A DNA stretch of 64,000 nucleotides, taken from Bacteroidales bacterium UBA2287 (GTDB taxonomy: Bacteria > Bacteroidota > Bacteroidia > Bacteroidales > Tenuifilaceae). The notes beneath the pieces were generated by a model. It made no database searches. It was not told the origin of the DNA and saw nothing but the letters and a program-made list of their open reading frames with translations. A program made the translations under genes and the position numbers. The stretch covers positions 175,094 through 239,093 of the forward strand of contig DDWL01000066.1 of assembly GCA_002345675.1 (NCBI GenBank), in the 5' to 3' direction. This document shows, in pieces, positions 18,321 through 28,087 of this stretch (within the stretch, counting starts at the first letter, position 1; each line of letters opens with the position of its first letter).

Positions 18321-21300
18321 GTGAAGCGGCTTCTAATTATTGCAATTTTCTTATTGAGTTTTGCTTATGCACTCCCATTATATTGTCAACTTTATAACTT
18401 TACCAACTACAGCCTCGAGCAAGGACTGCCGCAGTCGACGGTGTTTTCAACTTGTAACGATTCTCGTGGTTACTTGTGGATTGGAACCGAAAGCGGAGTT
18501 GCTCGCTTTAATGGAGCGCAGTTTACTGTTTTCGACCGAAGTTCGGGTTTACCCGGAAACATTGTGCGAAGCATTATCGAAGTTCCCAACGGCAACCTTT
18601 GGGTTGGAACCGATAAGGGAATTGGGGTTTTTAATGGAGAAGATTGGTCGCAAATTACTTCGGAACAGGGTCTTAAAGGCTCGGCCATTACTAAGTTAAC
18701 CATCGACTCGAAGGGAAGAATTTGGGCAGCTACCAACGACTTTGGTGTAAATATTATTTCAACCTCCGGCGATTCCATTTCAATTTCGAACATAAGCAGC
18801 AATAATGACCTTACTGCCGATTTTGTACTCGATATTCAGCACGATTCCGCAGGAAAAACTTGGTTGGCAATGGTTGGCGGAGTAAATATGGTAACCTTCA
18901 AGGGCAATGAGCCAACTATTTATAACCTCGAAGATTCTGTAGCACTTCCAAGTAATTTAATCTCAAGTGTCGATATCGATTCTGAAGGAAACCTTTGGTT
19001 TGGAACTCTCGATGCGGGAGCATTTCAGCTTAAAAAAAGCAAAGGAAAATACACTATAGTCCCATTTAACGAGAAAAAGGGTATTGCCGACCCCCGAATT
19101 TGGGATGTATACTGCGATGGCGCTAATGGCGTTTGGTTTGGCTCGAACGAGAACGGACTTTACCGCTGGCATAGTGGAGCAATGCAAAACATTACAACCA
19201 AAAATGGCCTGCCCGGAAACCTAATCCTCAGCATTTCGCGCGATAAAAACCGAAACCTTTGGTTAGGTTCAATGAACGGATTATCGCTTTTTCAGGGTTT
19301 TCACTTGGTTCACTACTCCACAACCGATGGTTTGCCGGGGACTCAAGTTCTGTCAGTAAAAAATGGAGCCGATAACTCGCTTTGGGTTGGTGGCGACGGA
19401 AAAGGGCTTGCCAAGGTTTGGGTTAATAATAGTAAACTAAATGCGCAGTATTTTGGCCAATCGTCAGGTTTTACTGGCGCTCATGTTGTGTCAATCGATT
19501 TCGATAGCGAAGGAACGCTGCTTGCCGGCACTCGTGGCAATGGAGTAGCAGTTTATAAAAATGGTGCATTTAAGTACATAAAGGAGTTCGATGGGTTGGC
19601 CAGCGACTATATAAACGTCGTTTTTTGGAATAAGTTTGGGTCCATTTACGCTGGTACCGACGTTGGTTATAACGAGATTAGAGGTGATAAAATTTTTACC
19701 ATTTCCGAAGAAAATGGCTTAATTCACCCCGAAGTGCAAACGGTTATTTCCGATTTAAAGGATAATATTTGGATGGGAACCATGGGTGGACTGGTTCGTT
19801 TTCACCCAGTTTCGGGTAATTACCGCGACTTCGATGAGGTTGAAGGCCTGTCCGATTTACGCATTCATGCGCTGGCCGTCGATAAACTTAATCAGCTTTA
19901 TATTGGTACGTCCAACGGTATTTACAGGTACAATACAAAAGCCGACACAATTACACCATTTTTAAGTAAAGAGTTAAACTCGAAAACGGTTAACTCGTTG
20001 CTCTTTTACAACGATACTACGCTAATTGTTGGAACAACTCTTGGTTTTAATAAAGTATTCTTCGACCAAAATTTATTAGTTCCTAAAAAAGTTGTTTCGT
20101 ACGATAAAACCAATGGTTTTAAGTTTAGCGAAACTAACTTAAATGCCATTTGTAGCGATTTGCAAAATCGTGTTTGGTTTGGAACGGTAAATGGATTAAC
20201 CAGTTACCAGCCCGAATTGGAGGATACCCTTACACAGTCCCCATTGGTTCAAATAACAGGAATTCGATTGTCTTTCGAAGCTGTTAATTGGAAGGAAAAG
20301 GGGGACAAAATTTCGGAGTGGTTTAACGTTCCTCAGGAGCTGTTTTTACGATATTACCAGAATCACGTTACTTTCGATTTCGATGGAATTTTTCTTAAAA
20401 ACCCCGAAAGGGTTCGGTTTCGCCATAAGCTTGTACCCGATGAAAAAAACTGGTCGCCAGTAAGCCAAAACAGTAGCGTAACATATCCGGGTTTAAGCGA
20501 TGGGAACTACACCTTTATGGTTAGTTCAAGCGCTGACGGTGTTAACTGGTCGGAGCCACTTGAGTATCACTTTACCATTTCACCACCCTTTTGGAAAACC
20601 ATTTGGTTCTTAATTTCGTGCGTGCTTACTTTCTTTGTTACCCTTGTGTTTTACATTCGCTACCGCGAACAAAAGTTAAAGAAGGAGAAAGAGCACCTCG
20701 AACAGGTTGTTAAGGAGCGCACTGCCGAGGTGGTAGCGCAAAAGGAGCATATCGAAGAGCAAAAGGAGGAGATAACAGCGAGCATTACTTATGCCCGACG
20801 AATTCAACAGGCCATACTGCCTGGCTTAAATATTTTAAGCGAGAACACTACCGACAGCTTTGTACTTTATAAACCCCGCGACATTGTTAGCGGCGATTTT
20901 TACTGGATTGGCAAAAGCGATAATAAACTTGTTGTTGCAGCAGCCGACTGTACTGGCCATGGGGTTCCGGGAGCGTTTATGAGCATGCTGGGCATTAGCT
21001 TTATGAACAAAATTATTAAGGAGCAAAAAAACGATATGCCCGAAGCTATTCTTGGGCAAATGCGAAGCAATGTAATTTCTTCACTTAAACAGGGCAACTA
21101 CGAGGGTACAACAAAGGACGGAATGGATATGGCGCTTTGCGTTATCGACCTCGATACAAAGATTATGACTTTTTCGGGAGCCTATAATCCTGCCGTAGTT
21201 ATATCGGGCGATGAGGTTTTTGAACTTAAAGCAAACCGTATGCCTGTTGGGCTTCACGTAGTAATGGATGATTTTACCCCCGAAACCATTCAACTAAAAA

Positions 21301-21539
21301 AAGGCGATTGCGTGTATCTTTTCTCCGATGGCTATCAGGACCAAATGGGTGGCCCAACAAATCGTAAGTTTATGCGAAAAAATTTGCGTGAACTCTTGGT
21401 TTCTATTCACAGCAAGCCATTTTGCGAGCAAAAGGAAATTCTCGATACTACCATCGAGAACTGGAGGAAAAACGAAGGGCAACCAGCCCCCGAAATTAGC
21501 CAAATGGACGATATTTTAGTGTTAGGATTTTCGATTTAA
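18321..21539 (+). CDS. Two-component-propeller/Y_Y_Y sensor with SpoIIE phosphatase output
   Basis: 1072 residues from a GTG start. The start is chosen because it gives a signal peptide (LLIIAIFLLSFAYALPLYCQ) right behind the caspase gene. Residues ~25-680 contain ~14 'two-component regulator propeller' repeats (GYLWIGTESGVARF, NLWVGTDKGIGVF and similar), predicted to make two periplasmic propellers. A Y_Y_Y domain follows (~690-755), then one membrane segment (WFLISCVLTFFVTLVFYI), a coiled coil (~785-825), and a SpoIIE/PP2C-type Ser/Thr phosphatase domain (~850-1070: SGDFYWIG, AAADCTGHGVPGAFMSMLG, DGMDMALCVID, YLFSDGYQDQ) with the metal-binding aspartates visible. The usual hybrid histidine kinase output is replaced by a phosphatase. 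Confidence 0.93.
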   Translation: MKRLLIIAIFLLSFAYALPLYCQLYNFTNYSLEQGLPQSTVFSTCNDSRGYLWIGTESGVARFNGAQFTVFDRSSGLPGNIVRSIIEVPNGNLWVGTDKGIGVFNGEDWSQITSEQGLKGSAITKLTIDSKGRIWAATNDFGVNIISTSGDSISISNISSNNDLTADFVLDIQHDSAGKTWLAMVGGVNMVTFKGNEPTIYNLEDSVALPSNLISSVDIDSEGNLWFGTLDAGAFQLKKSKGKYTIVPFNEKKGIADPRIWDVYCDGANGVWFGSNENGLYRWHSGAMQNITTKNGLPGNLILSISRDKNRNLWLGSMNGLSLFQGFHLVHYSTTDGLPGTQVLSVKNGADNSLWVGGDGKGLAKVWVNNSKLNAQYFGQSSGFTGAHVVSIDFDSEGTLLAGTRGNGVAVYKNGAFKYIKEFDGLASDYINVVFWNKFGSIYAGTDVGYNEIRGDKIFTISEENGLIHPEVQTVISDLKDNIWMGTMGGLVRFHPVSGNYRDFDEVEGLSDLRIHALAVDKLNQLYIGTSNGIYRYNTKADTITPFLSKELNSKTVNSLLFYNDTTLIVGTTLGFNKVFFDQNLLVPKKVVSYDKTNGFKFSETNLNAICSDLQNRVWFGTVNGLTSYQPELEDTLTQSPLVQITGIRLSFEAVNWKEKGDKISEWFNVPQELFLRYYQNHVTFDFDGIFLKNPERVRFRHKLVPDEKNWSPVSQNSSVTYPGLSDGNYTFMVSSSADGVNWSEPLEYHFTISPPFWKTIWFLISCVLTFFVTLVFYIRYREQKLKKEKEHLEQVVKERTAEVVAQKEHIEEQKEEITASITYARRIQQAILPGLNILSENTTDSFVLYKPRDIVSGDFYWIGKSDNKLVVAAADCTGHGVPGAFMSMLGISFMNKIIKEQKNDMPEAILGQMRSNVISSLKQGNYEGTTKDGMDMALCVIDLDTKIMTFSGAYNPAVVISGDEVFELKANRMPVGLHVVMDDFTPETIQLKKGDCVYLFSDGYQDQMGGPTNRKFMRKNLRELLVSIHSKPFCEQKEILDTTIENWRKNEGQPAPEISQMDDILVLGFSI

Positions 21540-21692
21540 GGTTTGTTTTTATTCATTTTTAAAGCCATTTGAAATTGGTGCCATCAATATTCGAGTGGCT
21601 TTTAACTTTGCTTTTCTATTTCTAAAACTCACCTAGGTGCAACTATTAACCGAGTAAAATTTGTTTTTTTAAGGATTCAGCAGTAATTATGG

Positions 21693-21747
21693 TTGTGTTA
21701 TTTCCATATAAGCTATTTTTGCAGTTACTAGATGTTCTTTATTTTTG
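21693..21747 (+). promoter_or_regulatory. Tandem candidate promoters for the lipoprotein gene
   Basis: Two TATTTTTG elements (21714-21721 and 21740-21747) fit TAnnTTTG. Each has a TTG 18 bp upstream (21693-21695; and the TTG inside the first element). The downstream ATG is at 21792. Confidence 0.45.
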
Positions 21748-21791
21748 GCTAGAAAGTTGTATCGATCTGATTTCTTAAAATTCTTATTCAT

Positions 21792-22148
21792 ATGAAAAAA
21801 ATACTTTTTCTTTTAGTTGCAGGCTTAACCCTGTCGTTCTTTTTTACCTCTTGCGAAAAGGAAGAATCGTTCGACGAGGCATTGCTAATTGGTAAATGGA
21901 GGTCGGGAACCGTAAACTTTAGGTATAATGCCGACCATACGGGTTACACATGGGACACAGCCGATGATGTAACAGAGGAAGAAGCTCAAGATTTCACCTG
22001 GACTCTCGAAATGTCGGAGCTAACGCATATTAATATAGGGGAAGTTACAGTTGTACCTAAAGTTTACAAAATAACCGAGTTAACTGCAACTACTTTAAAG
22101 TATAGAGATAGTTTTTCGGTAACTCACTCGTTTACAAAAACTAATTAG
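21792..22148 (+). CDS. Small lipoprotein, lipocalin-like
   Basis: 118 residues. A lipoprotein signal with lipobox FFTSC (Cys ~21) is followed by EKEES. The rest (LLIGKWRSGTVNFRYNADHTGYTW, LTHINIGEV) has the 'GKW...' opening and beta-strand pattern of lipocalin-like proteins of Bacteroidota. It stands alone between two gene-free stretches of ~250 bp, with its own candidate promoter. Confidence 0.82.
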   Translation: MKKILFLLVAGLTLSFFFTSCEKEESFDEALLIGKWRSGTVNFRYNADHTGYTWDTADDVTEEEAQDFTWTLEMSELTHINIGEVTVVPKVYKITELTATTLKYRDSFSVTHSFTKTN

Positions 22149-22200
22149 TATATTTTGTTTTAACATATTGGCAAGTTGTCAATATCTATTGCAATAATAG

Positions 22201-22371
22201 GTGTTTAAAAAGTTGTAAAATTTCAACAATTATTTTTATTATAACAGTTGCCACGGGCTTTAGCCCGTGGAATTAAAATTGAAAAGATATGGCTTTAGCC
22301 AAACTTTTCAGTCATATTTGGGCTAAAGCCCGTGGCAAACAGATAAACAAAATTGAACTAGTTTCTTAAAT
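22201..22371. repeat. GCCACG-hairpin intergenic repeat, copy E2 (long variant)
   Basis: Shares the TTATTATAACAGTTGCCACG run with the element at 47135, but its core is GCCACGGGCTTTAGCCCGTGG (22250-22270). The first 17 bases recur inverted at 22320-22336, with an inner hairpin GGCTTTAGCC between. The right end (AAATTGAACTAGTTTC) resembles the AATTTAAACAGTTT end of other copies. Confidence 0.65.
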
Positions 22372-22394
22372 TTTCAAGTAAATAGGTTTCGCTT

Positions 22395-25300
22395 ATGAAA
22401 AAGATAATTAAAAGGGTAGCAATTGTATTTTCGATAATACTTTTGGTTTTACTTATAGCTGTTAGCATAGTTGTTTGGATTGTTTTTACTCCCGATAGGC
22501 TAACCCCAATTGTTCGTAAGCAGGCTGCTAATTATATTACTTGTCAGTACGAAATTGGCGAAGTGGAGCTTACATTTTTTAGCACATTCCCAAACTTTGG
22601 CCTTAAAGTTAACCGCTTTGCGCTTGTAAATCCGGTATACAGTGCGCCATCCGACACTTTAGTAGCTGCCGAGCAGCTAGTTGGTATTTTCGATGTAATG
22701 GCGTTTTGGAAACGCAACGAACTTGTACTAACCGATTTGCAGTTGCATAATGGTGTGGCGAATGCCTTTATCGATAGCCTTGGTCGTACAAATTTCGATA
22801 TTGTTACTACCGATACAGTCGCTCCTGTCGATACCACAGAGTCGGTGCCTTTTAAATTTATAGATATTAAAAACGTTGAGTTTAAAAATGTTTCGCTCAC
22901 GTACGTTGACCAGCAGCTAAAGCTTAATGCAAAAATCGACAATTTAACCGCTCAATTCTCAGGTTACCTAAAATCCGATATTTTCGATGCGCTTATTAAA
23001 GTTAGCGAGTCGGTAGTTTCGGTAAGTTTTGATGGCGAGCAGTATCTTAATGCTGTTGCAATTTCAATGAATATGCCTCTTCAGGTCAATTTGGCAAGTC
23101 AACTTATTAAACTTGCTAATGCCGAAGCATCGTTCAACAGCATCGAATTTGAGGTTGACGGGTCAGTTGAAAATGACACTATTAACAAGAAGATGATAAC
23201 CGATATTAGTTATAGTACTAATTCGTTTTCCATTCCCGATATGCTGGCGCTGGTTCCTCCTTCGTTTCAGTCGTACTTCGAGGGATTGAAGGCCGAGGGT
23301 ATTATGTCGTCGACAGGTACAGTAAAAGGCGATTACACCGATACATCAATGCCGTTAATGAACATTAAGTTCGATTTAAAGAATGGGGATATTTTGTACA
23401 GTGAATTTCCAATTCCACTTAGCAAAGCAAAAGGCAGCTTCGAGTTTAACTCCGATTTAAATAACGATGCAATAACCTATTTCCGAATTAATAGCTTTAG
23501 CGCAAATACGCCCAAGTCGTCGTTTACAACCCGAGGTGTAATTAGGAATCTTTTTTCCGATATGTACATCGACTTAAATACCGATGCTAACTTAGTAATT
23601 GCAGAGTTCAAGTCTTTTATACCTTCGGATATGAACATAAAGGTGCAGGGCAAAGTTGTTGGAAATGTTAAGTCGGCATTTAAAATGTCGCATGTTGACA
23701 ATATGCTATTGGACAAAATGAAGATTTCGGGATCTGTTACGCTTTCGAATTTCGATGCAACCTACGATAGCATGAGGCTTGTAACAAAATATGCCGATGT
23801 CGATTTTGCCTTGCCAAATCCAAAGCCAACATCAGAAAATTCGAAGTACTTATACATGAAAGTTAATTCGCCCGAGCTTACTGCAAGCATGCTCGACGGC
23901 ACTTTTGCCCGAATGAAGGATGCACGCTTTACCGTTGAAACTTCGGATGTAATGAACGCTGTTGGCATTCCCAATGTGTACTGTGTTTACGACCTCGATT
24001 CGCTAACAGCTCGAATGGATACAATAAAAGTTACCGCATTCAGACCCAACGGGCAGCTATCGTTAGTGTCGAAAAAGGGGAGTAGCCTGTTGTCGGAAGT
24101 AATACTAAAGTACATTGGAATAAGCTTCGAGTCGCAAATGGGTAGCGAGTCGGTTCGCATGAACAACATACGAATGGATGTAAACATTGTTAATCCCGAA
24201 ACTCAACCCGAAGTTAAACTCGCATACTCAGGCGAAGCAATTAGCATTAAAATGGGGCTAAATTCGGTTAACGTTAACAAGCTAAAAATGAATTCGAATG
24301 TTGTTAACGATACCACCCAAACCGACATATTTTTAAAGTGGAAGGCAACTGGATTTTTAGATATGGAAAAGGGCGTAATTGGAATGGCCGATTTGAAACA
24401 CCCCCTCGAAATTCCTTCCATTAAGCTCGACTTTACCCCCGAGGTGTTTAATATTAAGGATAGTAAGCTGGTAATCGATAAATCGGACTTTAGCTTAACA
24501 GGTACTCTTAGCAATATTCTATCTCACTTCCGAAACGATTCGTTACTGCGTGGCGACTTTAACTTTACCAGCAATACCACCGACATTCTCGAACTTATGG
24601 TGCTTACGAATGGACTTGGAAGCGATACCGTTTCGGTTGACACAGCCGCCACTGGGCCATATATGGTGCCAAAGGGAATGGATTTGCGACTTAGAGCAAA
24701 TGTTGCCAAAGCAACCTATGGCTACGATACTTTAAGCAATGTTAAAGGAGAAGTTAGGGTGAAGGATGGAATTTTGGTATTAGACAATTTGGTGTTTTCA
24801 TCGCCTGGGGGTAATATGCAGCTAACTGCCATGTACCGAACTCCTCGTAAGAATCACTTGTTCCTTGGCCTCGATTACCATTTAATGAATATTGAAATTG
24901 AGGAACTGTTGGATATGATTCCCGAACTCGATTCAATTATGCCCATGTTGCGATCATTTAAGGGAAAGGGCGAGTTTCACTTAGCAATGGAAACCTATAC
25001 CGACTCGCTTTACAATCTTAAAAAGTCGACCCTTCGCGGGGCTTGCTCAGTAAAAGGTCAGGATTTAGTACTTATGGATGGGGAAACCTTTACCGAAATT
25101 GCCAAAACCTTACGGTTTAACAAAAAAACCGAAAATAAAGTAGATAGCCTTTCGGCCGAGTTTACAGTTTATAAAAATGAAATCGACATTTACCCTTTCC
25201 TTATTGTAATGGATAAGTATAAGGCGGTTGTGGGTGGAAGGCACAATACGGATATGAGTTTCAACTACCACATTTCGCTTGTCGATAGCCCAATTCCAAT

Positions 25301-25472
25301 TAAATTAGGTGTCGATGTGTCGGGAACAATGGATAACTTAAAGTTCCGCCCAGCAAAATGCAAGTATGGCGAAATGTACCGGCCAGTTGCCCGGGGCGAA
25401 GTTAAAAACAAACAGCTGGAGCTGCGAAGAATAATTCGAGAGTCGTTAGTTAAAAATGTTATTAAGGAATAG
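22395..25472 (+). CDS. AsmA-like envelope protein
   Basis: 1025 residues. One N-terminal membrane anchor (IVFSIILLVLLIAVSIVVWIVF) is followed by the AsmA signature start (PIVRKQAANYITCQYEIGEVELTFFSTFPNFGLKV). A long beta-rich body of repeating short strands continues to an AsmA C-terminal-like region. AsmA-family proteins are periplasmic, bridge- or groove-like, and are tied to outer-membrane lipid homeostasis in other bacteria. No operon partner is visible; a candidate terminator follows directly. Confidence 0.9.
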   Translation: MKKIIKRVAIVFSIILLVLLIAVSIVVWIVFTPDRLTPIVRKQAANYITCQYEIGEVELTFFSTFPNFGLKVNRFALVNPVYSAPSDTLVAAEQLVGIFDVMAFWKRNELVLTDLQLHNGVANAFIDSLGRTNFDIVTTDTVAPVDTTESVPFKFIDIKNVEFKNVSLTYVDQQLKLNAKIDNLTAQFSGYLKSDIFDALIKVSESVVSVSFDGEQYLNAVAISMNMPLQVNLASQLIKLANAEASFNSIEFEVDGSVENDTINKKMITDISYSTNSFSIPDMLALVPPSFQSYFEGLKAEGIMSSTGTVKGDYTDTSMPLMNIKFDLKNGDILYSEFPIPLSKAKGSFEFNSDLNNDAITYFRINSFSANTPKSSFTTRGVIRNLFSDMYIDLNTDANLVIAEFKSFIPSDMNIKVQGKVVGNVKSAFKMSHVDNMLLDKMKISGSVTLSNFDATYDSMRLVTKYADVDFALPNPKPTSENSKYLYMKVNSPELTASMLDGTFARMKDARFTVETSDVMNAVGIPNVYCVYDLDSLTARMDTIKVTAFRPNGQLSLVSKKGSSLLSEVILKYIGISFESQMGSESVRMNNIRMDVNIVNPETQPEVKLAYSGEAISIKMGLNSVNVNKLKMNSNVVNDTTQTDIFLKWKATGFLDMEKGVIGMADLKHPLEIPSIKLDFTPEVFNIKDSKLVIDKSDFSLTGTLSNILSHFRNDSLLRGDFNFTSNTTDILELMVLTNGLGSDTVSVDTAATGPYMVPKGMDLRLRANVAKATYGYDTLSNVKGEVRVKDGILVLDNLVFSSPGGNMQLTAMYRTPRKNHLFLGLDYHLMNIEIEELLDMIPELDSIMPMLRSFKGKGEFHLAMETYTDSLYNLKKSTLRGACSVKGQDLVLMDGETFTEIAKTLRFNKKTENKVDSLSAEFTVYKNEIDIYPFLIVMDKYKAVVGGRHNTDMSFNYHISLVDSPIPIKLGVDVSGTMDNLKFRPAKCKYGEMYRPVARGEVKNKQLELRRIIRESLVKNVIKE

Positions 25473-25478
25473 ATGTGT

Positions 25479-25516
25479 AAGAGGGAAGGAGGTTTTTCGT
25501 CTCCTTTCTTCTTATA
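25479..25516 (+). terminator. Candidate intrinsic terminator after the AsmA-like gene
   Basis: AAGAGGGAAGGAG (25479-25491) pairs with CTCCTTTCTTCTT (25501-25513), a 13-bp stem with two G-U pairs and a 9-nt loop, starting 7 nt after the stop codon. The following T-tract is poor. Confidence 0.6.
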
Positions 25517-25633
25517 TAATGCATACTATAATTAGTTGGATGTAACCGTTAAAAAATGGAGTTGTTTAATTCGGTCTCACTCCATTATTTATTAACTGCC
25601 AATTTGAGATGGTTTGGCAAAAAAAAAGTTTTT

Positions 25634-26011
25634 ATGAAAAGTTTAACAAAATTATTAATTCTTTCAGTTGTTTTAATGCTTTCATTATCTTCTTGTTCGA
25701 AGGATGATTCAGCAGTGCCAGAAACAGTATTAAGTAACATTGAGTTAAGTATAACCAAAACGACTACCTCAGTTTCATTAAGTTGGATTCCTGTTTCGGG
25801 ATGTAGTTGGTATCGTATATACATTGCGAAAAATGGCGAGCCACTTGTGCAAGTTGCAAATTACCAAGATCTTATCAATATTCCAATCACTTATACTATT
25901 TACGAATTAACGGCAAATACTTCTTACAATATAAAAATAGAGGGGCGTGATTATGCTTCTGGAGGGAAGATTTTAGCATCTAAAACGCTTGTTGTTTCGA
26001 CCAATCCCTAA
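25634..26011 (+). CDS. Small lipoprotein with fibronectin type III-like domain
   Basis: 125 residues from the ATG at 25634. An upstream in-frame ATG at 25556 would place 26 non-signal residues before a perfect lipoprotein signal (LLILSVVLMLSLSSC, lipobox LSSC), so the inner start is preferred. The mature part has the FN3 pattern: VSLSWIPVSGCSWYRIYIAKNG and YTIYELTANTSYNIKIEGRD. It is probably a surface or periplasmic lipoprotein of unknown role. An 8-bp-stem hairpin (25555-25562 with 25579-25586) lies upstream. Confidence 0.8.
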   Translation: MKSLTKLLILSVVLMLSLSSCSKDDSAVPETVLSNIELSITKTTTSVSLSWIPVSGCSWYRIYIAKNGEPLVQVANYQDLINIPITYTIYELTANTSYNIKIEGRDYASGGKILASKTLVVSTNP

Positions 26012-26073
26012 GTCGTCTAAGAAGAATATATTACGCTTCGACTACGGTTTTTTCATATTTTAAATCAAAAGGG

Positions 26074-26264
26074 GCTGTTTCATTAGTTACAACCGACAGA
26101 AGGGAGCTCGCCGAAGGCAAACTCTTAACCACAAACCCCGATAACTATCGTGGCACTAAGGTTTTACACAAAGTTCACAAAGAACTGTAAATGTGTGTGT
26201 TGGCTTTGTGGGGCTTTGTGGTTTCTTTGTGGGCTTTGTGGTTAATTTTTCTTTTGAGACAGCC
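26074..26264 (+). mobile_element. MITE-like element, copy 1
   Basis: 191 bp with imperfect terminal inverted repeats GGCTGTTTCA (26074-26083) and TGAGACAGCC (26255-26264). The interior matches 41434-41649 in reverse orientation, including the runs GGGAGCTCGCCGAAGGCAAA and CACAAAGTTCACAAAGA and a CCCCGATAACTATCG core. No coding capacity. It fills most of the 302-bp gene-free stretch between 26012 and 26313; nothing else was seen there. Confidence 0.75.
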
Positions 26265-26313
26265 TCTTTTTATTGTTACACCTATTGTTCAGTGCTATAC
26301 GAATTAACTTAAG

Positions 26314-27498
26314 TTACCTTCCCTTTAATTCAAATCGAATAAGACTAGCTGCTTGCTTCGAGTCATCCTTTTTAGTAAGTAATCCAATTATTTTTCCTTT
26401 ATAAAAAGCAACTTCGTTAAAACGTGGCGACAGGCTAAGGTTGTAACCATCAATATTTAGGGTCGATTCGGCGGTATGTTGCCCTTTGCTGTCGAAAGTG
26501 TATACCATGAACTTGTGGTCAACATCTTCCTCTGTAAAACGAAAAACTAGAATGTTATCGTCCGAGTCAATTAAAATATTATAGTAAAAAGGAGTGTTTT
26601 TAGGAAAGAAGTCGCTTTTGTAAACAGCGGAAATATCTTCTTTAGTAAGTTTGTTTTCAGCTACTCTCTTTTCGAGGCTTGTAGTAAACTCCTTTTTTAA
26701 ATCTTCGGGATAGGCAAGCGGGGCAAAGTCGAGGTTAAATGAATTTACGAGTCTTCCTTCGGGTGAGTATATTTCAAGAGATTTTTGGGTGTTAATGCCA
26801 ACCAAAATGTTACCATTGCTAAGCGCTCTAATAATTATTTCACTTCTTGTGAATGAGGGTGTAAAAGAGTAAACATAGCTAACCTTATTTACAACAAGAC
26901 TAGGTTCCCAAATGTTGTCGTACTTCTTTATAATACTCTGACTTCCAGTTTCTGGGTCGATTATAGTAATAACGTATCGTACCTTTCCTTCCATTGGAAC
27001 GTGTCCTACAAGTGCAATTTTATTAGCAAGTGCAATTACTTTCAGAGGCATGTAGTCTACTTTAAGAGTTTTAGCATAATTGCCATCCAAGGTAAATAGT
27101 TTAATTTGTCCATTATGTTCGTGTGTAAAAACGTACTTGCCATTTACCACACCACCTAGGGTAGGTCGTTCTTTAAAATCGCCTTCTTCCTTACCTTTTT
27201 TTCCAAAAGTGAGAATAAGTTTACCATTAGCATCGAACTTTTGAATGGTATAGGAACTATAGTTTCCTACAAATGTGCTGCCGTCGGGGGCAACTGCAAT
27301 GCTTTTGTAGCTTCCTATTGCATTCCCATGAACAATGGTGCTGTAGTCGGGAAATATTTCGTTCCAGTTTTGTCCTTGGGCAAATCCCCCTTCGGGAACT
27401 AAATTCACGGTTCCAGTTTTGTAAATATCGAGTAAAGGTTGGCCATTTGCCTGCAGGGCAAAAGTTATTGCCACAATTAGTTGGATTATTCGTTTCAT
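26314..27498 (-). CDS. Exported 6-bladed beta-propeller protein
   Basis: 394 residues. A signal peptide (IIQLIVAITFALQANGQ) is followed by propeller-type repeats (YKSIAVAPDGSTFVGNYSSYTIQKFDANGKL, GGVVNGKYVFTHEHNGQIKLFTLDGN). The family of '6-bladed beta-propeller' proteins is common in Bacteroidota and is often paired with ECF sigma systems. It is the third gene of the sigma/anti-sigma operon, 58 bp after the anti-sigma gene, so it may be a target or an envelope sensor for that system. Confidence 0.85.
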   Translation of the reverse strand: MKRIIQLIVAITFALQANGQPLLDIYKTGTVNLVPEGGFAQGQNWNEIFPDYSTIVHGNAIGSYKSIAVAPDGSTFVGNYSSYTIQKFDANGKLILTFGKKGKEEGDFKERPTLGGVVNGKYVFTHEHNGQIKLFTLDGNYAKTLKVDYMPLKVIALANKIALVGHVPMEGKVRYVITIIDPETGSQSIIKKYDNIWEPSLVVNKVSYVYSFTPSFTRSEIIIRALSNGNILVGINTQKSLEIYSPEGRLVNSFNLDFAPLAYPEDLKKEFTTSLEKRVAENKLTKEDISAVYKSDFFPKNTPFYYNILIDSDDNILVFRFTEEDVDHKFMVYTFDSKGQHTAESTLNIDGYNLSLSPRFNEVAFYKGKIIGLLTKKDDSKQAASLIRFELKGR

Positions 27499-27556
27499 TT
27501 TATTGTTTTTTAAAAGTTAGGGTATTTGGTGGATTGGCCAATCCTGTTGTTTTCTT

Positions 27557-28036
27557 CTACTTTTTATTACATTGTTTAATAAGGTAGACGGTTTGTGTTC
27601 CTCCTTTTTCCGTAACCTCTGCTATTTCAATTACTCTCATTTGTAATAATCTGTTAGGCGATTCGAGTTGAGGATTGAATTCGTTGCTGTTTAGTGTTAT
27701 CCATTGGCATTCATCAGTGCTAGTTATAGTGCTTTTGTCTTGAAAATGATAAAAGGAAAATGTAATTGCAATAAGAATCGAAGCTGCAATGCTAGTCCAA
27801 GTGGCAATATTAAAAGTTCGATTGTCTTTGCTCCTTATCTCAAAACTTTCGCTTAAGTCAACTTTAGTAAATACATCAGAGAGCATTTGCTTCCTTTTTG
27901 CAACCCTCGTTTGGCAATACGAACAGTTAGGTATATGTTGTTTAAAACTAACATTATCGTTGCCCTCCAATTCGCCATCGATAAAGGCTTGAATAAGCCA
28001 TTCGTCGGGACATCCTTTATGTTTTTGAACTTTCAT
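27557..28036 (-). CDS. Zinc-type (ZAS-like) membrane anti-sigma factor
   Basis: 159 residues. The N-terminal cytoplasmic domain carries the anti-sigma zinc motif H-x3-C-x2-C (HIPNCSYC) preceded by WLIQAFIDGEL. One membrane segment follows (SIAASILIAITFSFY, ~93-110), then a short periplasmic tail of ~50 residues. It lies 43 bp after the ECF sigma gene, the usual order. It should hold the sigma factor until an envelope or redox signal releases it. Confidence 0.88.
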   Translation of the reverse strand: MKVQKHKGCPDEWLIQAFIDGELEGNDNVSFKQHIPNCSYCQTRVAKRKQMLSDVFTKVDLSESFEIRSKDNRTFNIATWTSIAASILIAITFSFYHFQDKSTITSTDECQWITLNSNEFNPQLESPNRLLQMRVIEIAEVTEKGGTQTVYLIKQCNKK

Positions 28037-28055
28037 TTTTTTCTTTTTTACTTTA

Positions 28056-28087
28056 TCAAGTCATCAAGTCATCAAGTCATCAAGTCA
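28056..28087. repeat. 8-bp tandem repeat (TCAAGTCA x4)
   Basis: Four exact TCAAGTCA units. The last unit (28080-28087) contains the stop codon of the sigma-factor gene, so the tract starts in the coding end and runs into the 43-bp gap before the anti-sigma gene. Confidence 0.9.

Noticed and set aside
25556..25633. Upstream start for the small FN3 lipoprotein
   Set aside because: Would bury the lipoprotein signal; the ATG also sits inside a hairpin.
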